A stretch of 64,000 bases of DNA from an uncultured Clostridia bacterium (GCA_934149165.1 CAKPDY010000004.1:14109-78108), one strand, 5' to 3'. Numbered from the stretch's first letter, positions 26,616 to 37,065 are shown. The notes: generated by a model from the sequence alone, not told the origin. Numbers and translations: made by a program.

Positions 26616-28106
26616 TTATTTATACCTTTGTGTTACTTCATAAATCGCAAAACAATCATCATAATAAATTCTCGCGAACTTATATTTTCCATAATAATTA
26701 CTATAATTTTTATTATAATATACAACTAAATGTGTTATATTATATTTATCTATTATAGTTTCAATATTTCCATTTCCAAATATTTCATATTCTACCCAAT
26801 CCTTTAGTATATCTACATTATTAAATTCTTTTGTATATATTTCACTTCTACTATCTAAAAAAACCGGTATTCCTCTAAATTCTAAATATGAACCAAAATT
26901 AAAATCATTATAAATTCTAATATTTTCCACATCTAAATTTTGTTTTATATACTCCGTCGCTTCTACTGGAAATTGCATTTCATTAACATATTCTTCTAAA
27001 TATATTTCTTTATAATTTGCTATGCACATATATATAAATATTAACATAATTATTATTTTTGGTTGAATTTTATCATTAATATATATATCTAAATTTTCCA
27101 CAAATTTATACTTGTTATATTTTTTCAAAAAATCATCAATTATTCTTGCAATAGGATATGATAATACAAATAATGCTATATATAAATTTCTTTCTGCTAA
27201 TATAGACATAGTTATAAATCCTAATATTAAAAACAAATCAACTAACCTTACTCTTGTTTTTGTAAAAAAAATCATTAATGATATTAATATTATTACACAT
27301 ATTGGAAATCCCTTTTCTAATCCTAATACTGGTTGTAATTCTACTATAAACTTTGTTGATATTCCATTCATTACTTTAGGTATATATGTAAATGGAGAAA
27401 TACCTAAAGGTGTTAAAAATCCCATTATTATTGCTATTATCATTGTTATAATTAATAATTTTATATTTCTTCTTTCTATAACAAATTTACAATTTAATTT
27501 CATGTTTTTTAATACTTTAATATGCATTAATATATATTCTACTAAATATGGTATATATAATAAAAAGTAGACTAACCACACCGATGAATGAAATGACAAG
27601 ATTAAATACGATATTGCTATTAAACTTATAGAATATTTTTTTTCGTTAGTTTTTAGCAATTTTTGAATACAATATAATTCTATAATAAACAATAAATATG
27701 ATATAATCTGTGCTCTACATTTTAAATATTCTTTACTAAAAAACATTGCAAATACTACTATAAACATTGCTACTATTTTATTATTTCCACTTTTTATTAA
27801 TAATGTAAATAACGTTATTGCTATAATTATTGCTACTATTAATAAAAAAACATATAGACCTTTAAAACCTGATATATTATATATTTGTGATACTACTATA
27901 TCAAAAGCCCATCTTATTTTTGTAAATTTTAAGTTTTTATGATATGTAAATGGTTCATCTTCATTAATTCCATTATTTACAATATAATTACCTGTTGCTA
28001 TTGTAAAGTAAGTATCATTTTCTAATTCTTTGTGGACAATACCTATTGTAAATAATACTAAACATATAATACACAAAAAATACGTTTTTTTATTTTTTAT
28101 CTTCAT
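26616..28106 (-). CDS. Polytopic membrane protein, GT-C glycosyltransferase-like
   Basis: 496 residues with about ten membrane helices. The first extracytoplasmic loop has acidic residues (HKELENDTYFTIATGNYI; DEPFTYH) in the position used by GT-C transferases. The C-terminal part carries a soluble domain (EFRGIPVFLDSRSEIY). It is probably involved in lipid-linked sugar transfer at the cell surface. Substrate not inferable. Confidence 0.65.
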   Translation of the reverse strand: MKIKNKKTYFLCIICLVLFTIGIVHKELENDTYFTIATGNYIVNNGINEDEPFTYHKNLKFTKIRWAFDIVVSQIYNISGFKGLYVFLLIVAIIIAITLFTLLIKSGNNKIVAMFIVVFAMFFSKEYLKCRAQIISYLLFIIELYCIQKLLKTNEKKYSISLIAISYLILSFHSSVWLVYFLLYIPYLVEYILMHIKVLKNMKLNCKFVIERRNIKLLIITMIIAIIMGFLTPLGISPFTYIPKVMNGISTKFIVELQPVLGLEKGFPICVIILISLMIFFTKTRVRLVDLFLILGFITMSILAERNLYIALFVLSYPIARIIDDFLKKYNKYKFVENLDIYINDKIQPKIIIMLIFIYMCIANYKEIYLEEYVNEMQFPVEATEYIKQNLDVENIRIYNDFNFGSYLEFRGIPVFLDSRSEIYTKEFNNVDILKDWVEYEIFGNGNIETIIDKYNITHLVVYYNKNYSNYYGKYKFARIYYDDCFAIYEVTQRYK

Positions 28107-28118
28107 TTGTTTTCCTTT

Positions 28119-28301
28119 CTATACTATTTCCAATAAAATTTTTAAAATTAATATATTTACTATTATTATAAATATAATTTGTTTAACTAATTTATGTGTT
28201 TTCTGTATTATATTTTTTATAAGCTTAAATTTGCTATTTGGTATCAATACTAACACAAATATTATTATAATTGCTACTATAATATATACTTTATACTTCA
28301 C
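28119..28301 (-). CDS. Small membrane protein
   Basis: 60 residues with two hydrophobic segments and a basic middle (NSKFKLIKNIIQKTHKLVKQ). GTG start with AGGAGG 4-5 bases before it, tightly placed between two GT-C-like genes. The ribosome site argues for a real gene; no family recognised. Confidence 0.55.
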   Translation of the reverse strand: MKYKVYIIVAIIIIFVLVLIPNSKFKLIKNIIQKTHKLVKQIIFIIIVNILILKILLEIV

Positions 28302-28321
28302 TATTCCTCCTAATATTTTAT

Positions 28322-30025
28322 TTATTGAATATAATTTACTTTATATAAGTACAATGTATCTTGTGCTGATATATATGGAATTTCATTTATAGTATAACTT
28401 TTCACAAATTCACATGAAAAATCATTTTGATTTAGTAGAAACAATTTGTATTCCATATTTCTTGTAGTCATTAATACATATATATCCTTATTACATATTT
28501 TGTCATAATATATATCTAAATTTTTTTCACTGGTTTTTATCAAAGAATCTCCCAAATTATATATAGGAACATCTTTCTCTCTAACTAAATTTGTAAGTGC
28601 ACTATCGTCTGAAATAACTCCCCAGGCACCATCAATATTTATTTTATACTCTTCTTTATCTTTTAATATATATTTATAATTTTGTAATATGTTTTGATTT
28701 ATATTAGAAGTAATAATAATGATTGTTCCCCCTAAAATTATAATTGATATTATAATTTTAATTAAATTATTTAATTTAGTTAAATTTAGTTTATTTATAA
28801 TAATTCCAAACATTACAATACCATATAGAATTGGAATTATTAATGCATATCTCATATAACCTTCTAAAAAAATAATCCATACAATAGTTAATATTATACT
28901 CAATATTGAAATTTCATATATTTTTGTATTCTTTTTTCTTATTATTAAACTATATAATGTAAAACATATTACTACTATGTAACCTATAGCCCATATAGGA
29001 TCTGTTATTTGACAGTCATCTCCATAACCTTTAAATATTACACTAACATAAACTGGCCATATTAAAATATGTACTATAGAATCCATTTTAAATCTATCAT
29101 CTTTCCAATTAAATTGCCCAAAGAACTTCGATTTAAATATAGAATTATAATATGGAAAAATTGGACTACCTGTTTGAATTATATTATCAATTATATAAAC
29201 TATAAACGGTATTATAAATAATATTGATGATACTAATAATGTTATTAGTAGCTTTTTATTTATGTTTTTTTTCTCTCTAATTAATATATAAATTAATATT
29301 GGAATTATTAGTACAAGATTTGTAAGTTTTATAGCAGTTGCTATACCAGTTATAACGGATAAAAAATAAATTAGTTTTTTATTTTTTAATATATTTTTTT
29401 CTTTAATTACATAATACACTATTTGTAAAATAAATATTATGGATAAATTATCTATATAATAAGTTCCTGCCCATTGAAATATTATATATGAAGAACAACA
29501 TAACATTGAAAAAATCGGTATAAGTTTATTTTTCTCACTCATTATATTAAATATATTTTTAATCTGATAAAATAAAACTATTAATGCATAATATGATAAT
29601 ATTGTTCCTAGCCTATACCCTAATATATATCTAAAAATATAATGCATTCTATCTCCTAATGCGAATAAAAATCCGTTTACTGTTTTTCCTGCAAAAAAAT
29701 CAAAGTTTATTTTATCTATGCAAATATTATTTTGCAAATATATATGATAATTAGATACATCATATGAAAAATCTGGAATTGCAATATTTAAACTAGCAAT
29801 TACTACTATTATAGCCCAAAATAATATATCTAATAATTCAAAATTGTGTTGTATTTTTATTTTATTTTTTTTTATTAAAATACCATTTAAAATAACTATT
29901 AATATACTAGATATTAATATGGCTATATTATATGGTATATTTATAGCATAAACTAATATATCTATTAATATAGCAATTATAGCTATATTAAATATGTTCA
30001 TAAAATGAATATTCATTTTTAACAT
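28322..30025 (-). CDS. Polytopic membrane protein, GT-C glycosyltransferase-like
   Basis: About 567 residues from ATG 30025 (MLKMNIHFMNIF), preceded by AGAAGGAG. Around a dozen membrane helices; acidic first loop IPDFSYDVSNYHIYLQNN resembles the metal/lipid-phosphate site of GT-C enzymes; a small extracytoplasmic C-terminal domain. Probably acts with the neighbouring GT-C-like protein. Confidence 0.62.
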   Translation of the reverse strand: MLKMNIHFMNIFNIAIIAILIDILVYAINIPYNIAILISSILIVILNGILIKKNKIKIQHNFELLDILFWAIIVVIASLNIAIPDFSYDVSNYHIYLQNNICIDKINFDFFAGKTVNGFLFALGDRMHYIFRYILGYRLGTILSYYALIVLFYQIKNIFNIMSEKNKLIPIFSMLCCSSYIIFQWAGTYYIDNLSIIFILQIVYYVIKEKNILKNKKLIYFLSVITGIATAIKLTNLVLIIPILIYILIREKKNINKKLLITLLVSSILFIIPFIVYIIDNIIQTGSPIFPYYNSIFKSKFFGQFNWKDDRFKMDSIVHILIWPVYVSVIFKGYGDDCQITDPIWAIGYIVVICFTLYSLIIRKKNTKIYEISILSIILTIVWIIFLEGYMRYALIIPILYGIVMFGIIINKLNLTKLNNLIKIIISIIILGGTIIIITSNINQNILQNYKYILKDKEEYKINIDGAWGVISDDSALTNLVREKDVPIYNLGDSLIKTSEKNLDIYYDKICNKDIYVLMTTRNMEYKLFLLNQNDFSCEFVKSYTINEIPYISAQDTLYLYKVNYIQ

Positions 30026-30070
30026 TATTTTGCTCCTTCTTTTGTATCTTACTACAATTATATTGTACAT

Positions 30071-30232
30071 TTATAATTTTATCATAATACCTAAATGAAA
30101 ACAAGAATTACTTTGCATAACTCTTAATTTCCTTTTCTAAAGTTTCATCATATATATATTATTAACCCCCATACGAATATAATTAAATAAAAATATCATA
30201 TGAGGGTTACATATTTATGAAGATTTTTTCAG
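30071..30232. other. Intergenic region with hairpin
   Basis: Contains inverted repeat TAACCC...CATA / TATG...GGGTTA (about 30163-30207), a probable terminator for the kinase-like gene. Confidence 0.45.
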
Positions 30233-30952
30233 TTATTTGATTGTACGGAAATAATTTTTCACGTGTTCTAAAGCATGAACAAATACTTCTGGAATTACCA
30301 TATTGGTAGTATCAATATACACATTGTACGAACTTCTAAAAATTTCCAATTCCTTCTGATTTCCTGATGTTATTTCTTCAAACAGTTCTTTATTTTTTTC
30401 TTCCTGTTTATAAAAATACTCAAGACTTTCATATTTGCTTTTTTCTTCATCATTGCAAACTCTTTTCCATGCAACATCTGCATTACAGTTCAGATGTATA
30501 TACATATCAAATTTTGCAAGATTATTTGGACACTGAATATTAAAAATTTCTGAATATGTTTTTCCGCTTCTTACCAAACCACTAGCATACTGATCAATTG
30601 GACCTCTTTGACAGATAAAATAGTCACAGTGTTCTTTTATCTGAATCATATAATTTGATAAAAGACCATCTGCAAGATTAAATACCATTTGTTCTGTGTA
30701 CCAATCTTTATATTCGTTTTGACCAATTGCATTGTTAAGCAATTTTACCAAATGTTTATCACATGGGGATTCTGCCGTTATAACAATATTTCCTTCATAT
30801 GACAAATATTTAGCCAATCCATCACGCAAATTAGTCTTTCCACTTCCATTCTGACCTGTTATGCTTATGAACTTTGTTTTTCTGTTATTTGGAAGTTCTT
30901 CCAGATTCAAAGAGCCATCGCTTTTAATTATATCTGGCAAGTAAATCTTCAT
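30233..30952 (-). CDS. P-loop nucleotide kinase-like protein (thymidylate/deoxynucleoside kinase fold)
   Basis: 239 residues. Walker A GQNGSGKT at about residues 34-41; a DRG/QRGP-type motif ICQRGPIDQYASG; a lid region rich in Lys/Glu (NDEEKSKYESLEYFYKQEEK). The overall order matches the thymidylate kinase/deoxynucleoside kinase fold. Base composition is visibly less AT-rich than its neighbours, suggesting acquisition. Substrate unknown. Confidence 0.7.
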   Translation of the reverse strand: MKIYLPDIIKSDGSLNLEELPNNRKTKFISITGQNGSGKTNLRDGLAKYLSYEGNIVITAESPCDKHLVKLLNNAIGQNEYKDWYTEQMVFNLADGLLSNYMIQIKEHCDYFICQRGPIDQYASGLVRSGKTYSEIFNIQCPNNLAKFDMYIHLNCNADVAWKRVCNDEEKSKYESLEYFYKQEEKNKELFEEITSGNQKELEIFRSSYNVYIDTTNMVIPEVFVHALEHVKNYFRTIK

Positions 30953-31076
30953 CCTAATTCCTCCTTAATTAAAGTTACGAATTATTATTTGATTTTTGCT
31001 ATACTATAAAATATATTTGCTTTTTATCTATTTGTCAAGATATTTTTTTATTTTATTGTAAATTTTGCAAAAATTT

Positions 31077-31113
31077 TGTCCGCCTGAAATTATATTATTT
31101 CAGACGGACATTT
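31077..31113 (-). terminator. Terminator
   Basis: Minus-strand stem TGTCCGTCTGAAAT / ATTTCAGGCGGACA followed by AAATTTTTGC. Ends the 31126-31485 gene. Confidence 0.75.
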
Positions 31114-31125
31114 GGAGTTTAGAAA

Positions 31126-31485
31126 TTATTGTTCTTCAGATGTTACTGTTTTTTCCAGTTTATTTATAATATCCTCTTTGATTTTATTTGAGAAAATTCT
31201 ATCACGGAGTAATCCTCTAAGAATCTCCGCTGTTATTTTATCATTTGATATTAATGCCAAAATAACATTTTCGCTTCCTATTTGAGCGATTTTCTCCAAA
31301 TCTTCCCTTTTGATGTTTTTGTTTCTTACTGCCAACTCCAAGATAATGACGTTTTTATAGCATTTTTCGATAATTTCATGAATTATCTCTCCTGGGCAGT
31401 TTTCATCTTCCAAAATTGTTATTAAGGTCTCAAAACTAAACACGTTTACGAGGTCCTTAATCTTAATTTCATTATTTTCTTTCAT
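31126..31485 (-). CDS. Small helical-repeat protein
   Basis: About 119 residues from ATG 31485 (MKENNEIKIKDL), with AAGGAG 10 nt upstream; the longer frame to 31599 has no ribosome site. All-alpha pattern of short repeated helices (NCPGEIIHEIIEKCYKN; GSENVILALISNDKITAEIL) resembling leucine-rich-variant/HEAT-like repeats. No enzyme motif. Composition again less AT-rich than the surroundings. Confidence 0.55.
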   Translation of the reverse strand: MKENNEIKIKDLVNVFSFETLITILEDENCPGEIIHEIIEKCYKNVIILELAVRNKNIKREDLEKIAQIGSENVILALISNDKITAEILRGLLRDRIFSNKIKEDIINKLEKTVTSEEQ

Positions 31486-31710
31486 ACTGAAAGCACTCCT
31501 TTTCGCATTATTATTAATTAATATATAATGGCTTGACCACAAAATATTTTCATATTTCGCCATAGTCTTTATTATAACACAATATTTCATAATTTGCAAA
31601 TTTTTTTAAAACTTTTTTCTAATCACTAGCCAAACAAAATTAGCTGTGTTATAATTCAACTGTATTATAACAAATACATACCATAATTATATAAAAAAGG
31701 GGGTGGAATA

Positions 31711-32121
31711 ATGAAAAAAACAGCAAAAGGTGCATTATTAGTTTTAATTATGGGTCTTTTACTAATAGCATTAACAGGTTGTGGTGGTGACAAATTAGTT
31801 GCTACAAAATCTTCAGATGATGATTTTATGGGAAAATATGATGAAAAAATTGAAATATCATTTAAAGATGATAAAGCAACTGATATAGTATGGACTATGG
31901 AATACGAAAGTAAAGAAAAAGCTGAATCTATTGCTGCTATATTTAAATTAGCTAACAGTAGTAACTCTGATTCTAAAATGGATGTAGAGCAAAAGGATAA
32001 AAAAGTTATTATAAAAATGGATGCCAAAACATTTGCTTCTGAAGAAGGAATGGATGATAATTCTCTATCTAAAAAAGAAATGAAAAAATCTTTAGAAGAT
32101 GATGGTTATACAGTAAAATAA
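31711..32121 (+). CDS. Lipoprotein
   Basis: 136 residues. AAAGGGGG site; signal peptide with lipobox LTGC (cysteine at residue 24). The mature part is small, very acidic/lysine-rich, ending KEMKKSLEDDGYTVK; resembles short YehR/DUF1307-like lipoproteins, but I do not assign it. Single gene between two oppositely transcribed neighbours. Confidence 0.8.
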   Translation: MKKTAKGALLVLIMGLLLIALTGCGGDKLVATKSSDDDFMGKYDEKIEISFKDDKATDIVWTMEYESKEKAESIAAIFKLANSSNSDSKMDVEQKDKKVIIKMDAKTFASEEGMDDNSLSKKEMKKSLEDDGYTVK

Positions 32122-32123
32122 TA

Positions 32124-32162
32124 TAAAAAATAGAGTTTCTTACATGAAACTCTATTTTTTAT
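32124..32162. terminator. Bidirectional terminator
   Basis: Stem AAAAAATAGAGTTTC / GAAACTCTATTTTTT with loop TTACAT. Shared by the lipoprotein (plus) and the GNAT gene (minus), whose stop lies within it. Confidence 0.85.
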
Positions 32163-33099
32163 ACAACATTTGTAACATAGCTTCATCGCGAAAATCAAAA
32201 GCGTCTTTAAATGTTATATTTTGATTTTTTCCTATTTCTTCATAATCTACATCTATTACATTAAATTCTTTGAAATTATTTTTAACCTCTTCATATAATT
32301 TATTTTTCTTTGTTCCCTCAACAGAAAATGGTTTATGCATAATTATAGTTAATCCTTTTCCTTTTACTTTTGCAATATCTTTTATAATTTCAAACAAATA
32401 ATTATATTCATTATTACAATCAAAATATATTGTTGTATTTTTATCTTTAATAATACCATTCAATTTATTTCTAACTTCCATATAATCTTTTACATGTATA
32501 TTTCCATTTTTGCTTATAAGGCTATTTGATATATCTATATTAAATACATTATTTGCTTCTTTTGAAAAAGTATGAATATTGAAAAATTGAATATTGTTTA
32601 ATTTTTCATATTTTTCTATTATTTTATCTGAAATACTATTATCAAAATATATAAAATATGAATTTATTACGTTTCCTTTATTATATTGTAGATTGTATAT
32701 TATCTCATTTGTATTTTCATCTATAGATTCGTTAACTTTCTTGAATCCAATCGCTTTAAAAAATAATACACCATTTACATTTTTCTTATATATTTTAATA
32801 TTAATTGTATCATATTCGGTTTTTACTTTTTCTAATAGTAATTTTCCGATTCCTTCTCTTATAATTTCTGGTTTTACTTGAATACTCAGTATTTCACCCT
32901 GATTTGATACAGATATAAATGCTAAAATTTTTTCTGCTTCTGTATACACATATATATTGCTTGCCAAGAATTCATCTCTTGTTTTTACATAGTTGTCTAT
33001 CCAATATTGATTTTTTATAAATGGTTGAAATTGCTGGTTATTGTCTTTCCATATTTTCATTATAATATCTATATCTCTTTTGTTGAATTTTTTTAGCAA
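32152..33099 (-). CDS. GNAT acetyltransferase with an extra C-terminal domain
   Basis: 315 residues. Residues 1-140 form a GNAT domain (KPEIIREGIGKLLLEKVKTEY is the acetyl-CoA loop; LFFKAIGFKKV the final strand). Residues 150-315 are an extra alpha/beta domain (YFIYFDNSISDKIIEKYEKL; TTIYFDCNNEYNYLFEIIKD; LTIIMHKPFSVEG) I cannot name. Substrate unknown. Confidence 0.72.
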   Translation of the reverse strand: MLKKFNKRDIDIIMKIWKDNNQQFQPFIKNQYWIDNYVKTRDEFLASNIYVYTEAEKILAFISVSNQGEILSIQVKPEIIREGIGKLLLEKVKTEYDTINIKIYKKNVNGVLFFKAIGFKKVNESIDENTNEIIYNLQYNKGNVINSYFIYFDNSISDKIIEKYEKLNNIQFFNIHTFSKEANNVFNIDISNSLISKNGNIHVKDYMEVRNKLNGIIKDKNTTIYFDCNNEYNYLFEIIKDIAKVKGKGLTIIMHKPFSVEGTKKNKLYEEVKNNFKEFNVIDVDYEEIGKNQNITFKDAFDFRDEAMLQMLYKK

Positions 33100-33135
33100 T
33101 TCTATATTCCTCTCTTTCCATATATTTGGTTTAAA

Positions 33136-33175
33136 TTTAAGTGGTGAACATTTTATATAGAGTTCACCACTTAAA
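33136..33175. terminator. Terminator
   Basis: Perfect stem TTTAAGTGGTGAAC / GTTCACCACTTAAA, with ATTATTTTTTAAAT beyond. It lies just downstream of the HD-domain gene. Confidence 0.8.
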
Positions 33176-33182
33176 TTATTTT

Positions 33183-33737
33183 TTAAATATCATAAAAGTA
33201 TGTAGACTCTAAATCAGCTTCATTTAATAGTAATGCTAAAGGATATCTTTTATATGCTGCTCCTAATGAATTATATACTTCTTTAGGTTCTGAAAATCCC
33301 ATATGCCAACGAATGCAGTATTTTTCTTCTGAAGTTAATTTTATGTATTCTGTTAACATCATTACAGATTTTTCACCATGACCATATGGTATAGTATCAT
33401 CTATTGTATAATATGGAACTTTTTCCCATTCTCCTCTTTCATTTTTTGCATTTCTATAATCTACTTTATAAAAATTAACTTTGCAAATATCATGTAATAA
33501 TCCTATTATTATTAATGTGTCTTCCGCAAATTCCATTTTCATAACATTGTTTTTTGCTTTATGTTTTAATATTTCATACACCTTCATACTATGTTCTAAA
33601 AGTCCACCTTCATAATCTCCATGAAATCTAGTACTTGCTGGTGCTGTGAAAAAGTCTGTTTTTTCTATAAAGTTTATTAAATCTTCTATTCCTTCTCTTT
33701 TTGTGCTTTTTAGTAATTCTATAAATTCTTCTTTCAT
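33183..33737 (-). CDS. HD-domain phosphohydrolase
   Basis: 184 residues. HD metal motif: FHGDYEGGLLEHSMKVYEI, LLHDICKVNFY, GHGEKSVMML. Length and pattern match small HD proteins often found beside metG in Clostridia. Probable nucleotide or nucleic-acid phosphohydrolase. Confidence 0.85.
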   Translation of the reverse strand: MKEEFIELLKSTKREGIEDLINFIEKTDFFTAPASTRFHGDYEGGLLEHSMKVYEILKHKAKNNVMKMEFAEDTLIIIGLLHDICKVNFYKVDYRNAKNERGEWEKVPYYTIDDTIPYGHGEKSVMMLTEYIKLTSEEKYCIRWHMGFSEPKEVYNSLGAAYKRYPLALLLNEADLESTYFYDI

Positions 33738-33826
33738 TACATCTATCTCCTTTGAAATTTAGCTTTTGAATTTTAATTTTACCTTTAATTTTGCCTTTTT
33801 CTAATATTTTATTGCAATATTTTACT

Positions 33827-35410
33827 TTATTTCATATTTGCTTTTATATATTCTACTTCTTCATTTACATCTAATCTTACAAATAATGGTTCACCTTTTT
33901 CAATAACTTTAGTATTTGGCTCTAATTTAGCATTTTTAATAGAACCCCATGTTTGTAATTCTTTATTATTAACACCTAGTTGATTAAATATTTTTTCTGC
34001 TGTTTGTGGTAAAAAAGGTATTATAAGTATTGCTATTTTTCTTAGTGTTTCTGCTAAATTAAACATTACAACACCTAGTCTTGCAGTATTTTCTTCTTTA
34101 GCCAATACCCAAGGCATTGTTTCATCTATATATTTATTTGTTCTTGAAATTATTGTCCATATCTCTGTTAATGCATTAGATATATGGTATGTTTCTATTA
34201 ATTCTTCTACTTTTATAAGTTTTGTATTAATAAATTCTTGTAAATTTGCGTCAATTTCATTTGATTGTGTTAAATCAGTTGGAATTTGTCCTGCAAAATA
34301 TTTATTTATCATACCTATAGTTCTGTTTAATAAATTACCTAAATCATTACATAAATCTGTATTAAATTTTTCTACAAAATCTTCTGGTGTAAATAATGTA
34401 TCTTGTCCAAAGCTCATTTCACTTAATAAAAAATATTTTGTTGCATCTAATCCATATCTTTCTATTAACATTTCTGGATATACAACATTTCCTTTTGATT
34501 TAGACATTTTTCCGTCTTTCATTACAATATAACCATGTGCATAAATTTCTTTAGGCTGTTCTAATCCTAATGCTTTTAAGAATATAGGCCAATAAATTCC
34601 ATGGAACCTTATTATGTCTTTACCTACTATTTGCAAATCTGCAGGCCAATATTTTTTAAATAATTCATCATTATCAGACATATAACCTAATGCTGTAATA
34701 TAGTTAGTTAATGCATCAACCCATACATATAAAACATGTTTAGGATCATTTGGCATTTTTATTCCCCAATCAAAAGTTGTACGGCTAATACATAAATCTT
34801 CTAATCCAGGTTTTATAAAATTACCGAAAATCTCATTTCTTCTGAATTCTGGTTGAACAAATCCTGGATTTTCTTCGTAAAATTTGATAAGCCAATCTTC
34901 ATATTTTTTCATATTGAAGAAATATGATTCTTCTGTCATCTTTTTTACTTCTCTACCACAATCTGGACATTTTCCATCAACTAGTTGAGTTTCTGTAAAA
35001 TAAGTTTCACAAGGCATACAATACCAGCCTTCATATTCACCTTTGTAAATATCACCATTTTCTAAAAATTTATTTACAATTTTTTCAACAGCTTTTTCAT
35101 GGCGTTCATATGTTGTTCTAATAAAGTCATTATATTGTATATCCATTAATTTCCACAATTTTTTAGCCTCTGTAGCCATTTCGTCAACATGTTGTTTTGG
35201 TGTTACTCCTCTTTTTTTGGCTATTTCTTGTATCTTTTGACCATGTTCATCTAGACCTGTTAATAAATATGTATCAAAACCTCTTAATTGTTTATATCTT
35301 TTTATAGAGTCTGCTAAAACTTCTGTATATGCAGTCCCTATATGAAATTTTCCACTTGGATAATATATTGGTGTTGTTATGTAAAATTTCTTATTCATAT
35401 TATTCATCAT
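33827..35410 (-). CDS. metG: Methionyl-tRNA synthetase
   Basis: 527 residues. Class I signatures: PSGKFHIGTAY (HIGH) at the N-terminus and DGKMSKSKGNVV (KMSKS). Zinc-binding insertion with CMPCETYF and CPDCG. It lacks the C-terminal tRNA-binding domain present in longer forms, as in other short clostridial MetG. No leader RNA of T-box type is visible upstream. Confidence 0.95.
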   Translation of the reverse strand: MMNNMNKKFYITTPIYYPSGKFHIGTAYTEVLADSIKRYKQLRGFDTYLLTGLDEHGQKIQEIAKKRGVTPKQHVDEMATEAKKLWKLMDIQYNDFIRTTYERHEKAVEKIVNKFLENGDIYKGEYEGWYCMPCETYFTETQLVDGKCPDCGREVKKMTEESYFFNMKKYEDWLIKFYEENPGFVQPEFRRNEIFGNFIKPGLEDLCISRTTFDWGIKMPNDPKHVLYVWVDALTNYITALGYMSDNDELFKKYWPADLQIVGKDIIRFHGIYWPIFLKALGLEQPKEIYAHGYIVMKDGKMSKSKGNVVYPEMLIERYGLDATKYFLLSEMSFGQDTLFTPEDFVEKFNTDLCNDLGNLLNRTIGMINKYFAGQIPTDLTQSNEIDANLQEFINTKLIKVEELIETYHISNALTEIWTIISRTNKYIDETMPWVLAKEENTARLGVVMFNLAETLRKIAILIIPFLPQTAEKIFNQLGVNNKELQTWGSIKNAKLEPNTKVIEKGEPLFVRLDVNEEVEYIKANMK

Positions 35411-35551
35411 TCCTTTCTTGCTTTACTTGTAAGCAATATATTTAGCTTAAATTTTAAAAACAATATATTTTTATCGAATTTTGAAAAGCAATATATTTGC
35501 TCGAATATTAATTTGTAATTTTTGGGGTTATTTGCCTAATATTTTGCTTTT

Positions 35552-36916
35552 TTATGCTAATTTATTTTCAATAAATTTGGCAAGCTCTGTAGCTCTTTTA
35601 CGTATATATTCTTGATTTTCACCTTCAATCATAACTCTGATTAATGGTTCTGTTCCTGAAGCTCTAATTAAAACTCTTCCATTTCCGGAAAATTCACTTT
35701 CTAATTTTTCTATTTCAGCTTTTATTTCTGGGTCATTTTTATATTCATCTTTTTTAGAACTGCTTACTTTAGCATTAACCAATACTTGTGGATATGCTTT
35801 CATTATTCCTGCAATTTCAGAAGCAGTTTTATTTTGTTCTAGCATAGCTCTTATTAATAATATTGATGTTAAAATTCCATCTCCTGTTGGGTTATAATCT
35901 AAGCATATTACATGTCCTGATTGTTCTCCTCCTAGGTTATATCCATTTTTTAACATTTCTTCTAGTACATATCTATCTCCAACTTTTGTTTGTACTAAAT
36001 TTATTCCATTATTTTGAGCATATTTATTTAATCCTAAATTACTCATAACAGTTGCTACTACAGTGTCTTTCTTTAATAATCCCTTGTTTTTAAATGAGTT
36101 TGATAAAATAGCTAAAATTTTATCTCCATCTATTTCATTTCCATTTTCATCAACTGCTAAACATCTATCTCCATCGCCATCATAAGCAATTCCTAAATTA
36201 CATTTATTATCTACAACAAATTTTTTTAATCCTTCTAAATGTGTAGAACCACAACTATCATTTATATTTATTCCATTTGGTTTATCATTTATTATAATAT
36301 GATTTATACCTAACACTTTGAATATTTTATCTGCAACAACAGATGTTGCTCCATTTGCTGTATCTACTGCTACAACAAAGTTTTCTTTATCAAATTGTTC
36401 TAATTCTTCTTCAAAATTCTTTCTAAAGAAATATACATATTCGTCTAATAAATCTGTTCTTATTTCAGAAACACCTATTTTTTCGTTTACTGCTGTTAAT
36501 TCATCTATTTTTCCTGAATCCATTATTTCTTCAATTTCTTCTTCTAATTCGTCTGGAATTTTCATTCCTTTATTACTAAAGTATTTTACTCCATTGAATT
36601 CGTATGTATTATGTGATGCTGAAATCACAACACTTGCATCTGCTTTAAATCTTTTTGTTAAATATGCAACTGCTGGTGTTGGCATTACATCTAATATTTT
36701 TACATTTGCTCCATAGCTTAAGAACCCTGCTGTCATTGCACTTTCTATTAAAGTACCTGATATACGAGTGTCTCTACCTATTAAAATTGTTGGTGCATGA
36801 TTTGTATGTTTTGATAATACATATGCACCTGCTTTTGCTACTTTATAAACCAATTCAGGAGAAAGCTCTGTATTTGCTATTCTTCTGATTCCATCTGTTC
36901 CAAAATATTTTCTCAT
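35552..36916 (-). CDS. glmM: Phosphoglucosamine mutase
   Basis: About 454 residues from ATG 36916 (MRKYFGTDGIRR), preceded by AGGAGG; a TTG 9 nt upstream is in frame. Phosphoserine loop VVISASHNTYEFNG, metal loop YDGDGDRC, sugar loop GGEQSGH, phosphate-binding RASGTEPLIRVM. Converts glucosamine-6-phosphate to glucosamine-1-phosphate for peptidoglycan synthesis. Confidence 0.96.
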   Translation of the reverse strand: MRKYFGTDGIRRIANTELSPELVYKVAKAGAYVLSKHTNHAPTILIGRDTRISGTLIESAMTAGFLSYGANVKILDVMPTPAVAYLTKRFKADASVVISASHNTYEFNGVKYFSNKGMKIPDELEEEIEEIMDSGKIDELTAVNEKIGVSEIRTDLLDEYVYFFRKNFEEELEQFDKENFVVAVDTANGATSVVADKIFKVLGINHIIINDKPNGININDSCGSTHLEGLKKFVVDNKCNLGIAYDGDGDRCLAVDENGNEIDGDKILAILSNSFKNKGLLKKDTVVATVMSNLGLNKYAQNNGINLVQTKVGDRYVLEEMLKNGYNLGGEQSGHVICLDYNPTGDGILTSILLIRAMLEQNKTASEIAGIMKAYPQVLVNAKVSSSKKDEYKNDPEIKAEIEKLESEFSGNGRVLIRASGTEPLIRVMIEGENQEYIRKRATELAKFIENKLA

Positions 36917-36975
36917 GTTATTCAACCTCCTTAGTATCTATTGTATTATACAGTTTTGGAAAAAATTAGTCAATA

Positions 36976-37065
36976 GGAATTAAAGGAGGAACAGGGTAAT
37001 TTCATCAATTGTTACAAATTTGTAACAATCGATAAAATTACCCTGAAGAAGGAATTAAAGGAGGA
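36976..37065. repeat. 54-bp near-perfect palindrome flanked by 15-bp direct repeats
   Basis: Bases 36992-37045 form two 27-base arms that pair completely, with two G-U positions and no loop. GGAATTAAAGGAGGA stands on each side (36976-36990 and 37051-37065). The arrangement looks like a tiny insertion with target duplication, or a strong transcription-linked hairpin upstream of glmM. Confidence 0.85.
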
